Assembly: GCA_024698885.1 (NCBI GenBank) | Contig: JAILQQ010000062.1 | Span: 1-52,014 of the forward strand | Length of the DNA stretch: 52,014 bases | Reading direction: 5' to 3' | Origin: Lachnospiraceae bacterium | GTDB lineage: Bacteria; Bacillota; Clostridia; Lachnospirales; Lachnospiraceae | Shown: positions 14,241 through 24,294 of the stretch, one piece after another | How the letters are laid out: every line of letters begins with the position of its first letter | How positions within the stretch are numbered: the first letter of the stretch is position 1 | Translations under genes and position numbers: made by a program | The notes under the pieces: model-generated | Told to the model about the DNA's origin: nothing | The model's input: only the letters and a program-made list of their open reading frames with translations | Database searches by the model: none

Positions 14241-15776
14241 ATGACCGGAGGAACTTTAGCATGGGTTTTGATCGCATTCGGCGTTTACCTGGCCGGCATG
14301 ATCGCGATCGGCGCCATGTATATGAAAGGCAATAACAGCTCGGAGGATTATTTCCTCGGGGGCAGAAACCTGAACGGATTCGTAGCGGCTCTGTCGGCGC
14401 AGGCTTCGGATATGAGCGGCTGGCTTCTGATGGGACTTCCGGGCTCGATATACGCGTTGGGCACGGGGCAGGCCTGGATCGCCATCGGCCTGTTTTTGGG
14501 AACCGTTGCCAACTGGCTCTTTATTTCGGGACGTCTGCGGAAATATACGATCCGTGCCAATAATTCCCTGACACTGCCGGAATATTTCGGAAACCGTTTT
14601 CATGACGAAAAAAAGGTCCTGTTATTTGTTTCTTCTATAGTAATAGTCATTTTCTTCCTGGTCTATACGGCCTCGGCGTTAGCATCGGGCGGGAAGCTTT
14701 TTAATTCCATGTTCGGGATCGACTACCATGTTGCCCTTACCTTCGGCGCTGTGGTCATTCTGCTTTATACCTTTATGGGAGGCTTTATGGCGGTCTGCAC
14801 CACGGACTTTATCCAGGGAACCCTGATGCTGATCGCGCTGCTGGTCATTCCGATCATCGCGTATCTTTCCTTCGGCGGCAACATGGGAGAGGTTCTGGCA
14901 TCTACCGGCGTTGACAGTACTTCCTTTATGAATCTGATGCAGGAGGGAGGCAGTCCGATCACGGCGGTGTCCATTATCTCCTCCTTAGCCTGGGGACTCG
15001 GATATTTCGGCATGCCTCATATTCTGGTGCGCTTTATGGCGATCAAGAATGAGACGGAGCTGAAGAAATCCAAGACCGTGGGTATCGTATGGGTATTCCT
15101 GTCGCTTCTTTTTGCCTGCTTTATCGGCGTGGTGGGCCGGGCTTATCTGGCACCGGTCGTTCTCGGTACGGAAGGACAGCTCTCAACGGAAAATGTATTT
15201 ATCGAAATGATCAAGAAGATGTTTACGGTACATTACGCGATGCCCTTTATCGCCGGCCTTTTTCTCTGCGCGATCTTAGCGGCGATCATGTCCACCGCCG
15301 ATTCACAGCTCTTAGTAACGGCCTCTGCCGTGGCGGAGGATCTGTATAAGGGGATCTTCAAAAAGGATGCCGACGAAAAATCCGTTCTGTCCCTGAGCCG
15401 CCTGACGGTTATCCTGGTAGCGGTGATCGCATTTGTGATCGCCTGGAATCCGGACAGCTCTGTCATGAAGTTAGTATCCGATGCCTGGGCCGGGTTTGGT
15501 GCCGCCTTCGGACCGATCGTACTGCTTTCTCTCTTCTGGAAACGGACGAATCTGCAGGGCGCGGTGGCCGGAATCGCTTCGGGCGCCATCGTGGTGATCC
15601 TCTGGGATTATATTCCGTTTATGTCGGGAAGCACCTTGGGGGATGTGACTGGTCTGTATTCTCTGCTGCCGGGCTTTGTGATCAGCTTTATCCTGATCGT
15701 GGCGGTAAGCCTCTGCACCAAGGCTCCGTCCGCGGAAATCCTGCAGGAATTTGAGGATGTGGCGAAGGACGCATAA
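14241..15776 (+). CDS. putP: Sodium/proline (solute) symporter, SSS family
   Basis: A 511-residue sodium:solute symporter with about 13 hydrophobic segments. Length and motifs fit PutP: SSEDYFLGGRNLNGFVAALSAQASDMSGWLLMGLPG at the N-terminus, FGMPHILVRFMAIK in the middle, and CAILAAIMSTADSQLLVTASAVAEDLYK, which carries the Ser/Thr sodium-site residues. Start ATG 14241 follows AGGAGG with 8-base spacing; an in-frame ATG at 14211 lacks a site. The usual substrate is L-proline, but relatives carry other solutes, so specificity is inferred. It is a single-gene unit with its own promoter and terminator. Confidence 0.9.
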   Translation: MTGGTLAWVLIAFGVYLAGMIAIGAMYMKGNNSSEDYFLGGRNLNGFVAALSAQASDMSGWLLMGLPGSIYALGTGQAWIAIGLFLGTVANWLFISGRLRKYTIRANNSLTLPEYFGNRFHDEKKVLLFVSSIVIVIFFLVYTASALASGGKLFNSMFGIDYHVALTFGAVVILLYTFMGGFMAVCTTDFIQGTLMLIALLVIPIIAYLSFGGNMGEVLASTGVDSTSFMNLMQEGGSPITAVSIISSLAWGLGYFGMPHILVRFMAIKNETELKKSKTVGIVWVFLSLLFACFIGVVGRAYLAPVVLGTEGQLSTENVFIEMIKKMFTVHYAMPFIAGLFLCAILAAIMSTADSQLLVTASAVAEDLYKGIFKKDADEKSVLSLSRLTVILVAVIAFVIAWNPDSSVMKLVSDAWAGFGAAFGPIVLLSLFWKRTNLQGAVAGIASGAIVVILWDYIPFMSGSTLGDVTGLYSLLPGFVISFILIVAVSLCTKAPSAEILQEFEDVAKDA

Positions 15777-15804
15777 TTGTACTGAAAAAAATACATAAAT
15801 ATAG

Positions 15805-15841
15805 GCGGGTTTGCGGAAATAATTCTTGCAAGCCCGCTTTT
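15805..15841 (+). terminator. Intrinsic terminator of putP
   Basis: GCGGGTTTGC (15805-15814) pairs with GCAAGCCCGC (15828-15837) over 10 bp with one G-T pair, followed by TTTT. The right arm is shared with the -35 region of the next promoter. Confidence 0.8.
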
Positions 15842-15854
15842 ACTAAGGTATAAT
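15826..15854 (+). promoter_or_regulatory. Promoter of the S10-spc-alpha ribosomal operon
   Basis: -35 TTGCAA (15826-15831), a 17-base spacer and -10 TATAAT (15849-15854). The -35 lies in the right arm of the putP terminator. Confidence 0.65.
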
Positions 15855-15860
15855 CTCTCT

Positions 15861-16107
15861 TGCTGTGACCTTGATAGCAGTGAAGCGTGAGGTTGCCAGG
15901 CGCGGGCGGGTTGCCGTTTCCCGGTGAGTCCTGGGTTTTTCCGTGGAGCGAATGTCAAGTTATGAAACTGGCGACAAGTCACGGTCTGGATTTTTGGGTT
16001 GTTTCGCAGAATGATACGCCCGGACGTGTGGAGGGCTGAACAAAAGCGGATGAATTTCAAATCGCAGAGCTTGTTGTCGCTAAATATATAAGGAGGCGAC
16101 TTTTTTT
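15861..16107 (+). ncRNA. 5' leader of the ribosomal operon, candidate regulatory RNA
   Basis: About 247 bases between the predicted start site and rpsJ hold no convincing open frame on the plus strand. GC-rich self-complementary stretches (around 15895-15945) are followed by a lower-complexity half ending in AAGGAGG. In enterobacteria an S10 leader binds L4; whether this leader is regulated is unknown. It lies in the 331-base gap between putP and rpsJ. Confidence 0.4.
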
Positions 16108-16425
16108 ATGGCAAATCAGATCATGAGAATCACATTGAAAGCGTATGACCACACTCTGGTGGACGCATCGGCAAAAAAGATCATCGAGACGGTGAAGAAA
16201 AACGGCTCAGAGGTCAGCGGCCCGGTGCCTCTCCCGACGAAAAAAGAGGTGGTGACGATCCTGCGTGCTGTTCATAAGTACAAGGACAGCAGAGAACAGT
16301 TTGAGCAGAGAACGCATAAGAGACTGATCGATATTATACAGCCTACGCAGAAGACGGTGGATTCGCTGTCGAGACTGGAAATGCCGGCGGGCGTATATGT
16401 AGATATCAAGATGAAGAACAAATAA
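16108..16425 (+). CDS. rpsJ: 30S ribosomal protein S10
   Basis: A 105-residue S10, part of the 30S head and, as NusE, of antitermination complexes. The sequence from [15 protein letters not shown] through [41 protein letters not shown] matches the family along its full length. It opens the S10 operon behind a strong AGGAGG at 16091-16096, spaced 11 bases from ATG. The leader upstream is long; the str operon genes that sometimes precede it are not here. Confidence 0.97.
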   Translation: MANQIMRITLKAYDHTLVDASAKKIIETVKKNGSEVSGPVPLPTKKEVVTILRAVHKYKDSREQFEQRTHKRLIDIIQPTQKTVDSLSRLEMPAGVYVDIKMKNK

Positions 16426-16482
16426 TTACACTAGTATGGACGGGCAGCCCCCGCCCCGCTGTAGAAAGGATGGTTTATCGTA

Positions 16483-17166
16483 ATGAAGAAAGCAATTTTG
16501 GCGACCAAGATCGGGATGACGCAGATCTTTAACGAAGACGGCGCACTGATCCCGGTAACGGTACTGCAGGCAGGACCCTGCGTGGTAACGCAGATCAAGA
16601 CCGTGGAAAATGACGGTTACAGCGCAGTACAGGTTGGTTTTGCGGAGAAGAAGGACAAGATCATCAATAAGGATAAGTCCGGTAAGAAGGAAGTGATCCA
16701 TCGCCACGGCACCACCAGAGCGATGAAGGGCCATTTCGACAAGGCCGGCGTTACTTCCAGACGCTATGTCAGAGAATTCAGATTTGAAAATGCTGCTGAC
16801 TATACGGTAGCGCAGGAGATCAAGGCTGACATCTTCGCGGTAGGCGATAAGGTTGATGTAACGGCTGTTTCCAAAGGAAAAGGCTTCCAGGGTACCATCA
16901 AGAGACTGGGCCAGCACAGAGGCCCTATGACACATGGCTCCAAGTTCCATCGCCATCAGGGTTCCAACGGCGCCTGCTCATCTCCGAGCCGTGTATATAA
17001 AGGAAAGGGCATGCCGGGTCACATGGGATCAAAGAAGACCACCATCCAGAACCTGGAGGTAGTCAGAACGGATGCCGAGAACAACCTGCTCTTAATCAGA
17101 GGAGCGGTACCCGGACCGAAGAAAGCACTGGTAACGATCCGGGAGACGGTAAAGGCAGCAAAATAA
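16483..17166 (+). CDS. rplC: 50S ribosomal protein L3
   Basis: A 227-residue L3, one of the first proteins to assemble on 23S rRNA near the peptidyl transferase centre. The start [16 protein letters not shown] and the central loop [39 protein letters not shown] are diagnostic. It is somewhat longer than the roughly 210 residues of many bacteria, with extra basic sequence around residues 62-80. It follows rpsJ after 57 bases and has a GAAAGGATGG site. Confidence 0.97.
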   Translation: MKKAILATKIGMTQIFNEDGALIPVTVLQAGPCVVTQIKTVENDGYSAVQVGFAEKKDKIINKDKSGKKEVIHRHGTTRAMKGHFDKAGVTSRRYVREFRFENAADYTVAQEIKADIFAVGDKVDVTAVSKGKGFQGTIKRLGQHRGPMTHGSKFHRHQGSNGACSSPSRVYKGKGMPGHMGSKKTTIQNLEVVRTDAENNLLLIRGAVPGPKKALVTIRETVKAAK

Positions 17167-17196
17167 TCAGGATAGGAAATAAGGAGAACTGAAACG

Positions 17197-17817
17197 ATGG
17201 CAAACGTAGCTGTTTATAATATGGACGGTAAGGAAATAGATACAATAGAATTAAACGATGCCGTATTTGGTGTAAAGATCAACGAGCACCTGGTTCATAT
17301 GGCTGTTGTACAGCATCTTGCCAACAAACGTCAGGGCACGCAGAAAGCAAAGACGCGCTCCGAGGTGTCCGGCGGCGGCAGAAAACCATGGCGGCAGAAG
17401 GGAACCGGCCACGCAAGGCAGGGTTCCACAAGAGCACCCCAGTGGACGGGCGGCGGAATGGTATTCGCTCCGGTACCGCGGGATTATTCCTTCAAGCTGA
17501 ACAAGAAGGAAAAGAGAGCGGCCTTAAAGTCAGCGCTGTCCTCAAGAGTAAAGGAAAACAAATTCATCGTACTGGATGAGCTGAGCTTCGACGAGATCAA
17601 GACGAAGAAGATGGCGCAGGTCTTAACTAATCTGAACGTGAACAAGGCCCTGGTGATCATCGGCGAGAACGACAGGAACGTGGTGTTGTCAGCCAGAAAT
17701 ATCCCTAACGTGGCGACAGCGGTTTCGGACTGCATCAACACCTACGATATTATGAAGTACAGTACGGTGATCGCGACGAAGGATGCCGTAAGCAGGATAG
17801 AGGAGGTGTACGCGTAA
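17197..17817 (+). CDS. rplD: 50S ribosomal protein L4
   Basis: A 206-residue L4 of normal length. The long basic loop [43 protein letters not shown] (about 46-90) lines the exit tunnel and is the region where macrolide-resistance mutations arise in other species. L4 is also the autogenous repressor of the S10 operon in enterobacteria. The stop codon shares one base with the rplW start. Confidence 0.97.
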   Translation: MANVAVYNMDGKEIDTIELNDAVFGVKINEHLVHMAVVQHLANKRQGTQKAKTRSEVSGGGRKPWRQKGTGHARQGSTRAPQWTGGGMVFAPVPRDYSFKLNKKEKRAALKSALSSRVKENKFIVLDELSFDEIKTKKMAQVLTNLNVNKALVIIGENDRNVVLSARNIPNVATAVSDCINTYDIMKYSTVIATKDAVSRIEEVYA

Positions 17818-18116
17818 TGGCAGCGATTGAATATTATGACGTGATTCTGAAGCCGGTCATAACGGAAAAGAGCATGGCGGACATGGGCGACAAGAAATAT
17901 ACATTTTACGTTCATCCCGATGCGAACAAGTTCATGATCAAGGATGCTGTTGAGAAGATGTTCGAAGGCACCAAGGTAAAATCCGTTAATACCATGAACC
18001 TTGACGGCAAGACCAGAAGAAGAGGCCGCACCGTAGGCAAGACGGCCAAGAGAAAGAAAGCGATCGTCCAGCTGACAGAGGAAAGCAAGGAAATCGAGAT
18101 CTTCAGCGGACTGTAA
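17817..18116 (+). CDS. rplW: 50S ribosomal protein L23
   Basis: A 99-residue L23, the exit-tunnel docking site for trigger factor and SRP. It contains [30 protein letters not shown] and the basic tail [23 protein letters not shown]. The start overlaps the rplD stop by one base (TAATG), with GGAGG inside rplD, so translation is coupled. Confidence 0.96.
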   Translation: MAAIEYYDVILKPVITEKSMADMGDKKYTFYVHPDANKFMIKDAVEKMFEGTKVKSVNTMNLDGKTRRRGRTVGKTAKRKKAIVQLTEESKEIEIFSGL

Positions 18117-18138
18117 AGAGCACTTTTGTGCAGACTAT

Positions 18139-18161
18139 AGGCGGCCTAGGGCGGCCGGCCT
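18139..18161 (+). repeat. GC-rich intercistronic hairpin, rplW-rplB
   Basis: AGGCGGCC (18139-18146) pairs with GGCCGGCCT (18153-18161) over eight base pairs with one bulge and a 6-base loop. It sits about 10 bases before the rplB ribosome binding site. No T-run follows. It may be a processing or stability element. Confidence 0.4.
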
Positions 18162-18187
18162 GATAAAAAGAAAAGGAGACAACCATC

Positions 18188-19030
18188 ATGGGAATTAAAA
18201 AATATAACCCATATACGCCTTCCAGAAGGCAGATGACCGGCTCTGATTTTTCCGAGATCACAAAGACCGAGCCGGAAAGATCACTGTTAGCTTCCAAAAA
18301 GAAGCATTCCGGACGGAACAATCAGGGCAAGATCACCGTCAGACATCGCGGCGGCGGCAACAGAAGAAAATACAGGATCATTGATTTCAAGAGGAAGAAG
18401 GACGGCGTACCGGCAACGGTCATCGGCATCGAATACGATCCGAACCGTACGGCCAATATCGCGCTGATCTGCTACGCGGACGGTGAGAAGTCCTACATTT
18501 TGGCACCGGAAGGCCTGACAGACGGCATGAAGGTCATGAACGGCCCCGAGGCCGAGGTACGCGTAGGCAACTGCCTCCCGTTATCCCAGATCCCTGTCGG
18601 TACTTTGATCCATAATATTGAGCTTTATCCCGGTAAGGGCGGACAGTTAGTCAGATCAGCCGGCAATTCGGCACAGCTGATGGCGAAGGAAGGCAAATAC
18701 GCCACCTTAAGACTCCCCTCCGGAGAAATGAGAATGGTTCCGATCGAGGCCAGAGCCTCCATCGGGGTGATCGGAAACGGAGATCACAACCTGATCAATA
18801 TCGGTAAGGCCGGAAGAAAGCGTCACATGGGTATCCGGCCCACTGTCAGAGGTTCGGTCATGAACCCGAATGACCATCCGCACGGCGGTGGTGAAGGAAG
18901 ATCCCCGATCGGACGTCCCGGACCGTCTACTCCCTGGGGTAAGCCGGCTCTTGGCTTAAAGACCAGAAAGAAGAACAAGCAATCCAACAAGCTGATCGTC
19001 AGACGTCGTGACGGTAGCGTGATCAAGTAA
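18188..19030 (+). CDS. rplB: 50S ribosomal protein L2
   Basis: A 280-residue L2, required for subunit association and peptidyl transfer. The N-terminal [15 protein letters not shown] and the C-terminal [39 protein letters not shown], with the conserved His, are diagnostic. AAAAGGAGA precedes the ATG. Confidence 0.97.
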   Translation: MGIKKYNPYTPSRRQMTGSDFSEITKTEPERSLLASKKKHSGRNNQGKITVRHRGGGNRRKYRIIDFKRKKDGVPATVIGIEYDPNRTANIALICYADGEKSYILAPEGLTDGMKVMNGPEAEVRVGNCLPLSQIPVGTLIHNIELYPGKGGQLVRSAGNSAQLMAKEGKYATLRLPSGEMRMVPIEARASIGVIGNGDHNLINIGKAGRKRHMGIRPTVRGSVMNPNDHPHGGGEGRSPIGRPGPSTPWGKPALGLKTRKKNKQSNKLIVRRRDGSVIK

Positions 19031-19051
19031 CGGAAGGAGAGAATACAGAAA

Positions 19052-19333
19052 ATGGCTAGATCATTAAAAAAAGGCCCGTTCGCCGATGAAAGCTTACTGA
19101 AAAAGGTAGATGCGCTGAACGCTGCTAACGATAAGCAAGTCATTAAGACATGGTCGCGTCGTTCTACGATCTTCCCGTCATTTGTCGGCCATACCATCGC
19201 GGTGCATGACGGCAGAAAGCATGTTCCCGTATATATTACAGAGGATATGGTAGGCCATAAGCTTGGCGAGTTCGTTGCTACCAGAACCTACAGAGGACAC
19301 GGCAAGGACGAAAAGAAGAGCAAGGTTAAGTAA
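19052..19333 (+). CDS. rpsS: 30S ribosomal protein S19
   Basis: A 93-residue S19 of the 30S head, binding 16S rRNA with S13. [19 protein letters not shown] and [52 protein letters not shown] match the family throughout. The site is GGAAGGAGAG. Confidence 0.97.
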   Translation: MARSLKKGPFADESLLKKVDALNAANDKQVIKTWSRRSTIFPSFVGHTIAVHDGRKHVPVYITEDMVGHKLGEFVATRTYRGHGKDEKKSKVK

Positions 19334-19409
19334 TCAAGGAAATACCTTAGCACACGATCTGATGACAGACCGGTGCAGATCAGGAAGTCGATAAGGAGGA
19401 CAGAATTCC

Positions 19410-19796
19410 ATGGCGAAAGGACATAGATCCCAGATCAAGAGAGAAAGAAACGCGAACAAGGATACCAGACCATCGGCCAAATTATCCTTTGCCAGAGTCT
19501 CCGTCTCCAAGGCATGCTTCGTTCTGGACGCAATCCGGGGAAAGGACGTGGATACCGCACTCGGTATTCTTGCCTATAATCCCAGATATGCCTCCAGCAT
19601 CATCAAAAAGCTTCTGGAGTCGGCAGTGGCCAATGCGGAGAACAATAACGGCATGAACAGACAGAATCTTTACGTAGCGGAGTGCTATGCGAATAAGGGA
19701 CCCACAATGAAGCGCATCAGACCGCGCGCACAGGGCAGGGCATACCGGATCGAGAAGCGTATGAGCCATATCACGGTAGTGCTGGATGAGAGATAA
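19410..19796 (+). CDS. rplV: 50S ribosomal protein L22
   Basis: A 128-residue L22, which reaches into the exit tunnel. The conserved C-terminal part GPTMKRIRPRAQGRAYRIEKRMSHITVVL is the beta-hairpin region. The N-terminus carries about 20 basic residues ahead of the usual core (SAKLSFARVSVSKA). The ATG follows AAGGAGGA. A 76-base gap separates it from rpsS. Confidence 0.96.
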   Translation: MAKGHRSQIKRERNANKDTRPSAKLSFARVSVSKACFVLDAIRGKDVDTALGILAYNPRYASSIIKKLLESAVANAENNNGMNRQNLYVAECYANKGPTMKRIRPRAQGRAYRIEKRMSHITVVLDER

Positions 19797-19811
19797 GGAG
19801 GAGGTCAGAGA

Positions 19812-20465
19812 ATGGGACAGAAAGTGAATCCTCACGGCTTAAGAGTCGGTGTTATAAAGGATTGGGATTCCAGATGGTATGCTGAGAAGGAGTTCGCGGA
19901 TTATCTGGTAGAAGATTACAATATCAGGACGTACTTAAAAAAGAAGCTGGAGAATGCCGGCGTTTCCAAGATCGAGATCGAAAGGGCCTCAGACAGGGTA
20001 AAGGTAATCATCTTTACGGCAAAGCCCGGCGTGATCATCGGCAAGGGCGGCCAGGAGATCGAGAATACCAAGAAGAAGCTTCAGAAATATACGGACAAGA
20101 AGTTAGTGGTAGATATCAAGGAGATCAAAAGACCTGACCGGGATGCACAGCTGGTTGCGGAGAATATCGCGCAGCAGCTTGAGAACCGCGTGACCTTCCG
20201 TAAGGCGATGAAGTCAGCCATTTCCAGATCCTTAAAATCAGGTGCGCTGGGAATCAAGACGAGCGTCGCGGGACGTTTGGGCGGAGCTGATATCGCCAGA
20301 AGCGAGACCTATTCCGAAGGTACGATCCCGCTTCAGACCATGCGTGCCGATATTGATTATGGCTTTGCAGAGGCCGATACGACATACGGAAAGCTTGGCG
20401 TCAAAGTATGGATATACAAAGGCGAGGTGCTTCCCACAAAAAACAAGGAAGGGAGCGTGAACTAA
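19812..20465 (+). CDS. rpsC: 30S ribosomal protein S3
   Basis: A 217-residue S3 forming part of the mRNA entry channel and helicase. [26 protein letters not shown] starts the N-domain, and a KH domain carries the GKGG loop in [18 protein letters not shown] (about residues 72-90). The C-domain includes [22 protein letters not shown]. It follows rplV by 15 bases with AAGGAGGAGG and abuts rplP. Confidence 0.97.
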   Translation: MGQKVNPHGLRVGVIKDWDSRWYAEKEFADYLVEDYNIRTYLKKKLENAGVSKIEIERASDRVKVIIFTAKPGVIIGKGGQEIENTKKKLQKYTDKKLVVDIKEIKRPDRDAQLVAENIAQQLENRVTFRKAMKSAISRSLKSGALGIKTSVAGRLGGADIARSETYSEGTIPLQTMRADIDYGFAEADTTYGKLGVKVWIYKGEVLPTKNKEGSVN

Positions 20466-20894
20466 ATGTTAATGCCGAAAAGAGTTAAGCGTCGTAAGCA
20501 GTTCCGCGGCAGTATGGCAGGAAAAGCAACAAGAGGAAATACACTGGCTTACGGTGAATATGGTATTATCGCGATGGAGCCTGCGTGGATCAAGTCCAAT
20601 CAGATCGAGGCGGCCCGTGTAGCGATGACGCGTTATATCAAGCGTGGCGGTAAGGTTTGGATCAAGATTTTCCCGGACAAGCCCGTAACGACCAAGCCTC
20701 TCGGAACCCGTATGGGATCCGGTAAGGGCGCAGTGGAATACTGGGTCGCGGTCGTAAAGCCCGGACGCGTTATGTTCGAGATCGCCGGCGTTCCGGAGGA
20801 AACAGCGAAGGAAGCCCTGCGTCTTGCCACTCATAAGCTTCCGGTAAAATGTAAGATTGTCTCTAAGGCAGATCTGGAAGGCGGTGCATCATAA
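20466..20894 (+). CDS. rplP: 50S ribosomal protein L16
   Basis: A 142-residue L16, which positions the A-site tRNA. The [15 protein letters not shown] start is standard and selects ATG 20466 over the ATG two codons later. [29 protein letters not shown] is diagnostic. It begins directly after the rpsC stop and shares one base with the rpmC start. Confidence 0.96.
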   Translation: MLMPKRVKRRKQFRGSMAGKATRGNTLAYGEYGIIAMEPAWIKSNQIEAARVAMTRYIKRGGKVWIKIFPDKPVTTKPLGTRMGSGKGAVEYWVAVVKPGRVMFEIAGVPEETAKEALRLATHKLPVKCKIVSKADLEGGAS

Positions 20895-21097
20895 TGAAAA
20901 CGAAAAATTATGTTGAAGAATTGAAATCAAAGTCAGATAACGAGCTGAGAGAAGATCTGGTAGCAGCCAAGAAGGAGCTTTTCAATTTAAGATTCCAGAA
21001 CGCGACGAACCAGCTTGATAATACCGCAAGGATCAAGGAGGTCAGAAAGAATATCGCCAGGATCCAGACGGTTATTACAGAGAAGGCCAGAGCGTGA
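20894..21097 (+). CDS. rpmC: 50S ribosomal protein L29
   Basis: A 67-residue L29 near the tunnel exit next to L23. The helical sequence [53 protein letters not shown] is typical. The start overlaps the rplP stop (TAATG). Confidence 0.95.
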   Translation: MKTKNYVEELKSKSDNELREDLVAAKKELFNLRFQNATNQLDNTARIKEVRKNIARIQTVITEKARA

Positions 21098-21111
21098 GAG
21101 AGGAGCAGATA

Positions 21112-21366
21112 ATGGAAAGAAATTTAAGAAAGACCAGAGTTGGCAAGGTGACCAGTAATAAAATGGATAAAACGATCGTCGTAGTGGTGGAAAACCATGT
21201 TAAGCACCCGATTTACAAGAAGATCGTGAAAAGGACCTATAAGCTGAAGGCTCACGACGAGAAAAATGAGTGCAATATCGGCGATACGGTCAGAGTAATG
21301 GAGACAAGGCCTCTCTCCAAGGACAAGAGATGGAGACTGGTTGAGATCGTTGAGAAAGCTAAATAA
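21112..21366 (+). CDS. rpsQ: 30S ribosomal protein S17
   Basis: An 84-residue S17, an early 16S rRNA binder. It contains [33 protein letters not shown] and [29 protein letters not shown] 21112 is chosen over an in-frame ATG at 21094, which overlaps rpmC, because AGAGGAG lies just upstream of 21112 and the family starts there. Confidence 0.95.
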   Translation: MERNLRKTRVGKVTSNKMDKTIVVVVENHVKHPIYKKIVKRTYKLKAHDEKNECNIGDTVRVMETRPLSKDKRWRLVEIVEKAK

Positions 21367-21385
21367 GCTCTAAGGAGGCACAGAT

Positions 21386-21754
21386 ATGATACAGCAGGAA
21401 AGCAGACTGAGAGTTGCTGATAATACCGGGGCAAAAGAGCTTCTTTGCATTCGGGTTATGGGTGGATCGACCAGGAGATATGCCAATATCGGCGATATTA
21501 TTATTGCTACGGTCAAGGATGCAACGCCCGGAGGTGTTGTTAAGAAAGGTGATGTTGTGAAGGCCGTGGTGGTCCGCACCGTAAAGGGTGCCCGCCGCAA
21601 GGACGGTTCCTATATTCGTTTTGACGAGAACGCAGCCGTGATCATCAAAGAGGATAAGACGCCGACCGGAACACGTATTTTCGGACCCGTGGCGAGAGAG
21701 CTTCGTGAAAAGCAGTTTATGAAGATCGTTTCGCTGGCACCGGAAGTATTATAA
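21386..21754 (+). CDS. rplN: 50S ribosomal protein L14
   Basis: A 122-residue L14, a contact point with the 30S subunit and the docking site of Rsf[51 protein letters not shown] is diagnostic and the length is standard. AAGGAGG precedes the ATG. It starts the spc part of the cluster. Confidence 0.97.
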   Translation: MIQQESRLRVADNTGAKELLCIRVMGGSTRRYANIGDIIIATVKDATPGGVVKKGDVVKAVVVRTVKGARRKDGSYIRFDENAAVIIKEDKTPTGTRIFGPVARELREKQFMKIVSLAPEVL

Positions 21755-21775
21755 AGTTCAGGAGGGAATTAAACG

Positions 21776-22081
21776 ATGATGAAGATAAAGAAGGGCGATA
21801 CCGTACGCATTATCGCCGGTAAAGATGTAGGAGCCGAGGGCAAGGTTCTTCAGGTTGACCATAAGAAGGGCAAGGTTCTGGTTGAGGGAATCAATATGAT
21901 CAAGAAGCATACGAAGCCCTCCGTAGCAAACCAGAACGGCGGCATTATCGAGAGAGAGGCCTTTATTGACGCGTCCAACGTGATGTATGTGCATAAGGGC
22001 AAGCCTACCAGACTCGGTTTTAAGTTTGAAAATGACAAGAAGGTCCGTTATGACAAGAAGACGGGCGATGTCGTAGATTAA
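21776..22081 (+). CDS. rplX: 50S ribosomal protein L24
   Basis: A 101-residue L24, an assembly initiator with a KOW domain (KIKKGDTVRIIAGKDVGAEGKVLQVDHKKGKVLVEGINMIKKHTKPS). Two consecutive ATG codons (21776 and 21779) are both usable after AGGAGGG; the first is listed. Confidence 0.96.
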   Translation: MMKIKKGDTVRIIAGKDVGAEGKVLQVDHKKGKVLVEGINMIKKHTKPSVANQNGGIIEREAFIDASNVMYVHKGKPTRLGFKFENDKKVRYDKKTGDVVD

Positions 22082-22108
22082 TTCTGAAAGAGAGGAGGTT
22101 ATAAGGCT

Positions 22109-22648
22109 TTGAGCAGATATAAGGACTTATATAAGGATCAGATCGTTGACGGCATGACGAAGAAGTTCGGCTATAAGAACGTGATGGAAGTTCCGAAGCT
22201 TGACAAGATCGTTGTGAACATGGGTGTCGGCGAAGCAAAGGATAATGCCAAGGTTTTGGAATCAGCCATTAAGGATATGGAAACCATTACCGGTCAGAAA
22301 GCGGTTATTACCAAGGCCAAGAATGCTATCGCAAACTTTAAGATCAGGGAAGGTATGCAGATCGGATGCAAGGTAACCTTACGGGGCGAGAAGATGTATG
22401 AATTCCTGGATCGTCTGGTAAATCTGGCTTTACCGCGTGTACGTGACTTCAGGGGCGTGAACGCCAATGCGTTTGACGGCCGCGGCAATTATGCGCTGGG
22501 TATCAAGGAACAGATCATCTTTCCGGAGATCGAATACGACAAGATCGATAAGGTCAGAGGAATGGATGTTATCATTGTAACGACGGCAAAAACCGACGAG
22601 GAAGCCAGGGAACTGTTACGGCAGTTCGGCATGCCGTACGCAAAGTAA
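22109..22648 (+). CDS. rplE: 50S ribosomal protein L5
   Basis: A 179-residue L5 that binds 5S rRNA and contacts the P-site tRNA. It shows [22 protein letters not shown] and [28 protein letters not shown]. The start is TTG at 22109: GAGGAGG lies 10 bases upstream and no in-frame ATG occurs until well inside the conserved sequence. A TTG start on a major ribosomal gene is unusual. Confidence 0.95.
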   Translation: MSRYKDLYKDQIVDGMTKKFGYKNVMEVPKLDKIVVNMGVGEAKDNAKVLESAIKDMETITGQKAVITKAKNAIANFKIREGMQIGCKVTLRGEKMYEFLDRLVNLALPRVRDFRGVNANAFDGRGNYALGIKEQIIFPEIEYDKIDKVRGMDVIIVTTAKTDEEARELLRQFGMPYAK

Positions 22649-22706
22649 GAAGTAACGTTGATGGAAAATCACCTGGATTTTCATGATTGTAAGGAGGAAT
22701 TCGTTC

Positions 22707-22892
22707 ATGGCTAAAACAGCAATGAAAATCAAGCAGCAGCGCAAACAGAAATTCTCCACCAGAGAATACAGCCGTTGCAGGATCTGCGGTCGTCCGCATG
22801 CTTATTTGAGAAAGTACGGCATTTGCAGAATCTGTTTCCGTGAGCTTGCATACAAAGGCCAGATCCCGGGCGTAAAGAAGGCTAGTTGGTAA
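22707..22892 (+). CDS. rpsN: 30S ribosomal protein S14, type Z (zinc-binding)
   Basis: A 61-residue short S14 with Cys24, Cys27, Cys40 and Cys43 forming the zinc site ([21 protein letters not shown]). The tail [14 protein letters not shown] is standard. ATG 22707 is selected by AAGGAGGAA upstream; an in-frame ATG at 22683 has no site and no family sequence. Confidence 0.97.
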   Translation: MAKTAMKIKQQRKQKFSTREYSRCRICGRPHAYLRKYGICRICFRELAYKGQIPGVKKASW

Positions 22893-22908
22893 AGGAGGAA
22901 ATACTAAA

Positions 22909-23310
22909 ATGACAATAAGTGATCCTATTGCGGATATGCTGACGAGAATCCGGAACGCAAATACCGCGAAGCACGATACGGTAGATGTTCCTTCATCCAA
23001 GATGAAACTCGCGATTGCCGAGATTTTATATAAGGAAGGATATATCAAAAAATATGAAGTAATAAATGACGGCAGTTTCCAGACGATCCGCATCATTTTA
23101 AAATATGGTGAGGATAAGAACGAGAAGATCATTTCTGGTCTGAAAAGGATCAGTAAGCCCGGTTTGAGAGTATACGCCGGCAAGGATGAGCTTCCGAGAG
23201 TACTCGGCGGTCTTGGTATCGCCATTGTTTCCACGAATATCGGCGTGATTACGGATAAAGAGGCCAGAAAGGCCGGTGTAGGCGGCGAAGTGCTTTGTTT
23301 TGTATGGTAA
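22909..23310 (+). CDS. rpsH: 30S ribosomal protein S8
   Basis: A 133-residue S8 that binds 16S helix 21. In enterobacteria it also represses the spc operon. [40 protein letters not shown] and the C-terminal [33 protein letters not shown] match along the full length. AAAGGAGG precedes the ATG. Confidence 0.97.
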   Translation: MTISDPIADMLTRIRNANTAKHDTVDVPSSKMKLAIAEILYKEGYIKKYEVINDGSFQTIRIILKYGEDKNEKIISGLKRISKPGLRVYAGKDELPRVLGGLGIAIVSTNIGVITDKEARKAGVGGEVLCFVW

Positions 23311-23338
23311 GGATAAATAAAATTTAGGAGGTACGGGC

Positions 23339-23881
23339 ATGTCACGAATCGGAAAAATGCCAATCGCTATACCTGCGGGTGTTACCGTGGATATAGCAGA
23401 AAATAACAAGGTGACGGTTAAAGGTCCCAAGGGTACGCTCACAAGAGTTCTGGTACCCGAGATGGAGATCAAAAAGGAAGGGGAGCAGATCATAGTTACC
23501 CGTCCGAACGATGTAAAGAGAATGAAGGCGCTGCACGGCCTGACCAGAACGCTGATCAACAATATGGTTGTCGGCGTGACAAACGGCTACGAGAAGGTGC
23601 TCGAGATCAACGGTGTTGGTTACAGAGCGCAGAAGCAGGGCAAGAAGCTGACCCTTTCCCTGGGTTACTCCCATCCCGTTGAGATGGAGGATCCCGAGGG
23701 TATTGAGACGGTGCTTGACGGACAGAACAAGATCACCGTTAAGGGAATCGATAAAGAAAAAGTCGGACAATACGCTGCCGAGATCAGAGACAAGCGGAGA
23801 CCTGAGCCGTATAAGGGCAAGGGTATCAAGTATGCCAATGAGACGATCAGACGTAAAGTAGGTAAGACCGGTAAGAAGTAA
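23339..23881 (+). CDS. rplF: 50S ribosomal protein L6
   Basis: A 180-residue L6 near the sarcin-ricin loop. It shows [17 protein letters not shown], the two-fold repeat structure and the C-terminal [45 protein letters not shown] precedes the ATG. Confidence 0.97.
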   Translation: MSRIGKMPIAIPAGVTVDIAENNKVTVKGPKGTLTRVLVPEMEIKKEGEQIIVTRPNDVKRMKALHGLTRTLINNMVVGVTNGYEKVLEINGVGYRAQKQGKKLTLSLGYSHPVEMEDPEGIETVLDGQNKITVKGIDKEKVGQYAAEIRDKRRPEPYKGKGIKYANETIRRKVGKTGKK

Positions 23882-23914
23882 GCAAAATCTTTGTAAGAAA
23901 GGAACAAGCGAAAA

Positions 23915-24283
23915 ATGGTTAGTAAGAAATCGAGAACTGAAGTTCGCAGAAAAAAGCATTTAAGAATACGCAACCGTTTCAGCGGGGATGCTTCCAGACC
24001 GCGTCTTTCCGTATTTAGAAGCAACAATCACATGTATGCGCAGATCATAGACGATACGGCGGGTCATACACTGGTGGCAGCCTCCACAGTGGAGAAGGAT
24101 GTCAAGGCAGAGCTTCAGAAGACAAACAATGTGGAAGCGGCTGCATATCTTGGCAGAGTCATTGCGAAGAAGGCAATCGACAAGGGCATTAAAGAGGTTG
24201 TTTTTGACAGAGGCGGCTTTATATATCATGGGAAGATCAAGGCTTTGGCGGATGCAGCCAGAGAAGAAGGTCTTGTATTCTAG
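23915..24283 (+). CDS. rplR: 50S ribosomal protein L18
   Basis: A 122-residue L18, a 5S rRNA binder. It shows [37 protein letters not shown] and the tail [26 protein letters not shown]. The site is GAAAGGAAC. Confidence 0.97.
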   Translation: MVSKKSRTEVRRKKHLRIRNRFSGDASRPRLSVFRSNNHMYAQIIDDTAGHTLVAASTVEKDVKAELQKTNNVEAAAYLGRVIAKKAIDKGIKEVVFDRGGFIYHGKIKALADAAREEGLVF

Positions 24284-24294
24284 GAGGTAAATAC

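Noticed and set aside
15608-16060. Minus-strand frame across the putP end and the ribosomal leader
   Set aside because: It crosses a terminator and a promoter for the plus strand, lacks a ribosome binding site, and the translation has no family features.
18140-18160. GC-rich palindromes before rplB as a phage or plasmid attachment site
   Set aside because: There is no integrase, tRNA or duplicated copy nearby. An intercistronic hairpin explains it better.
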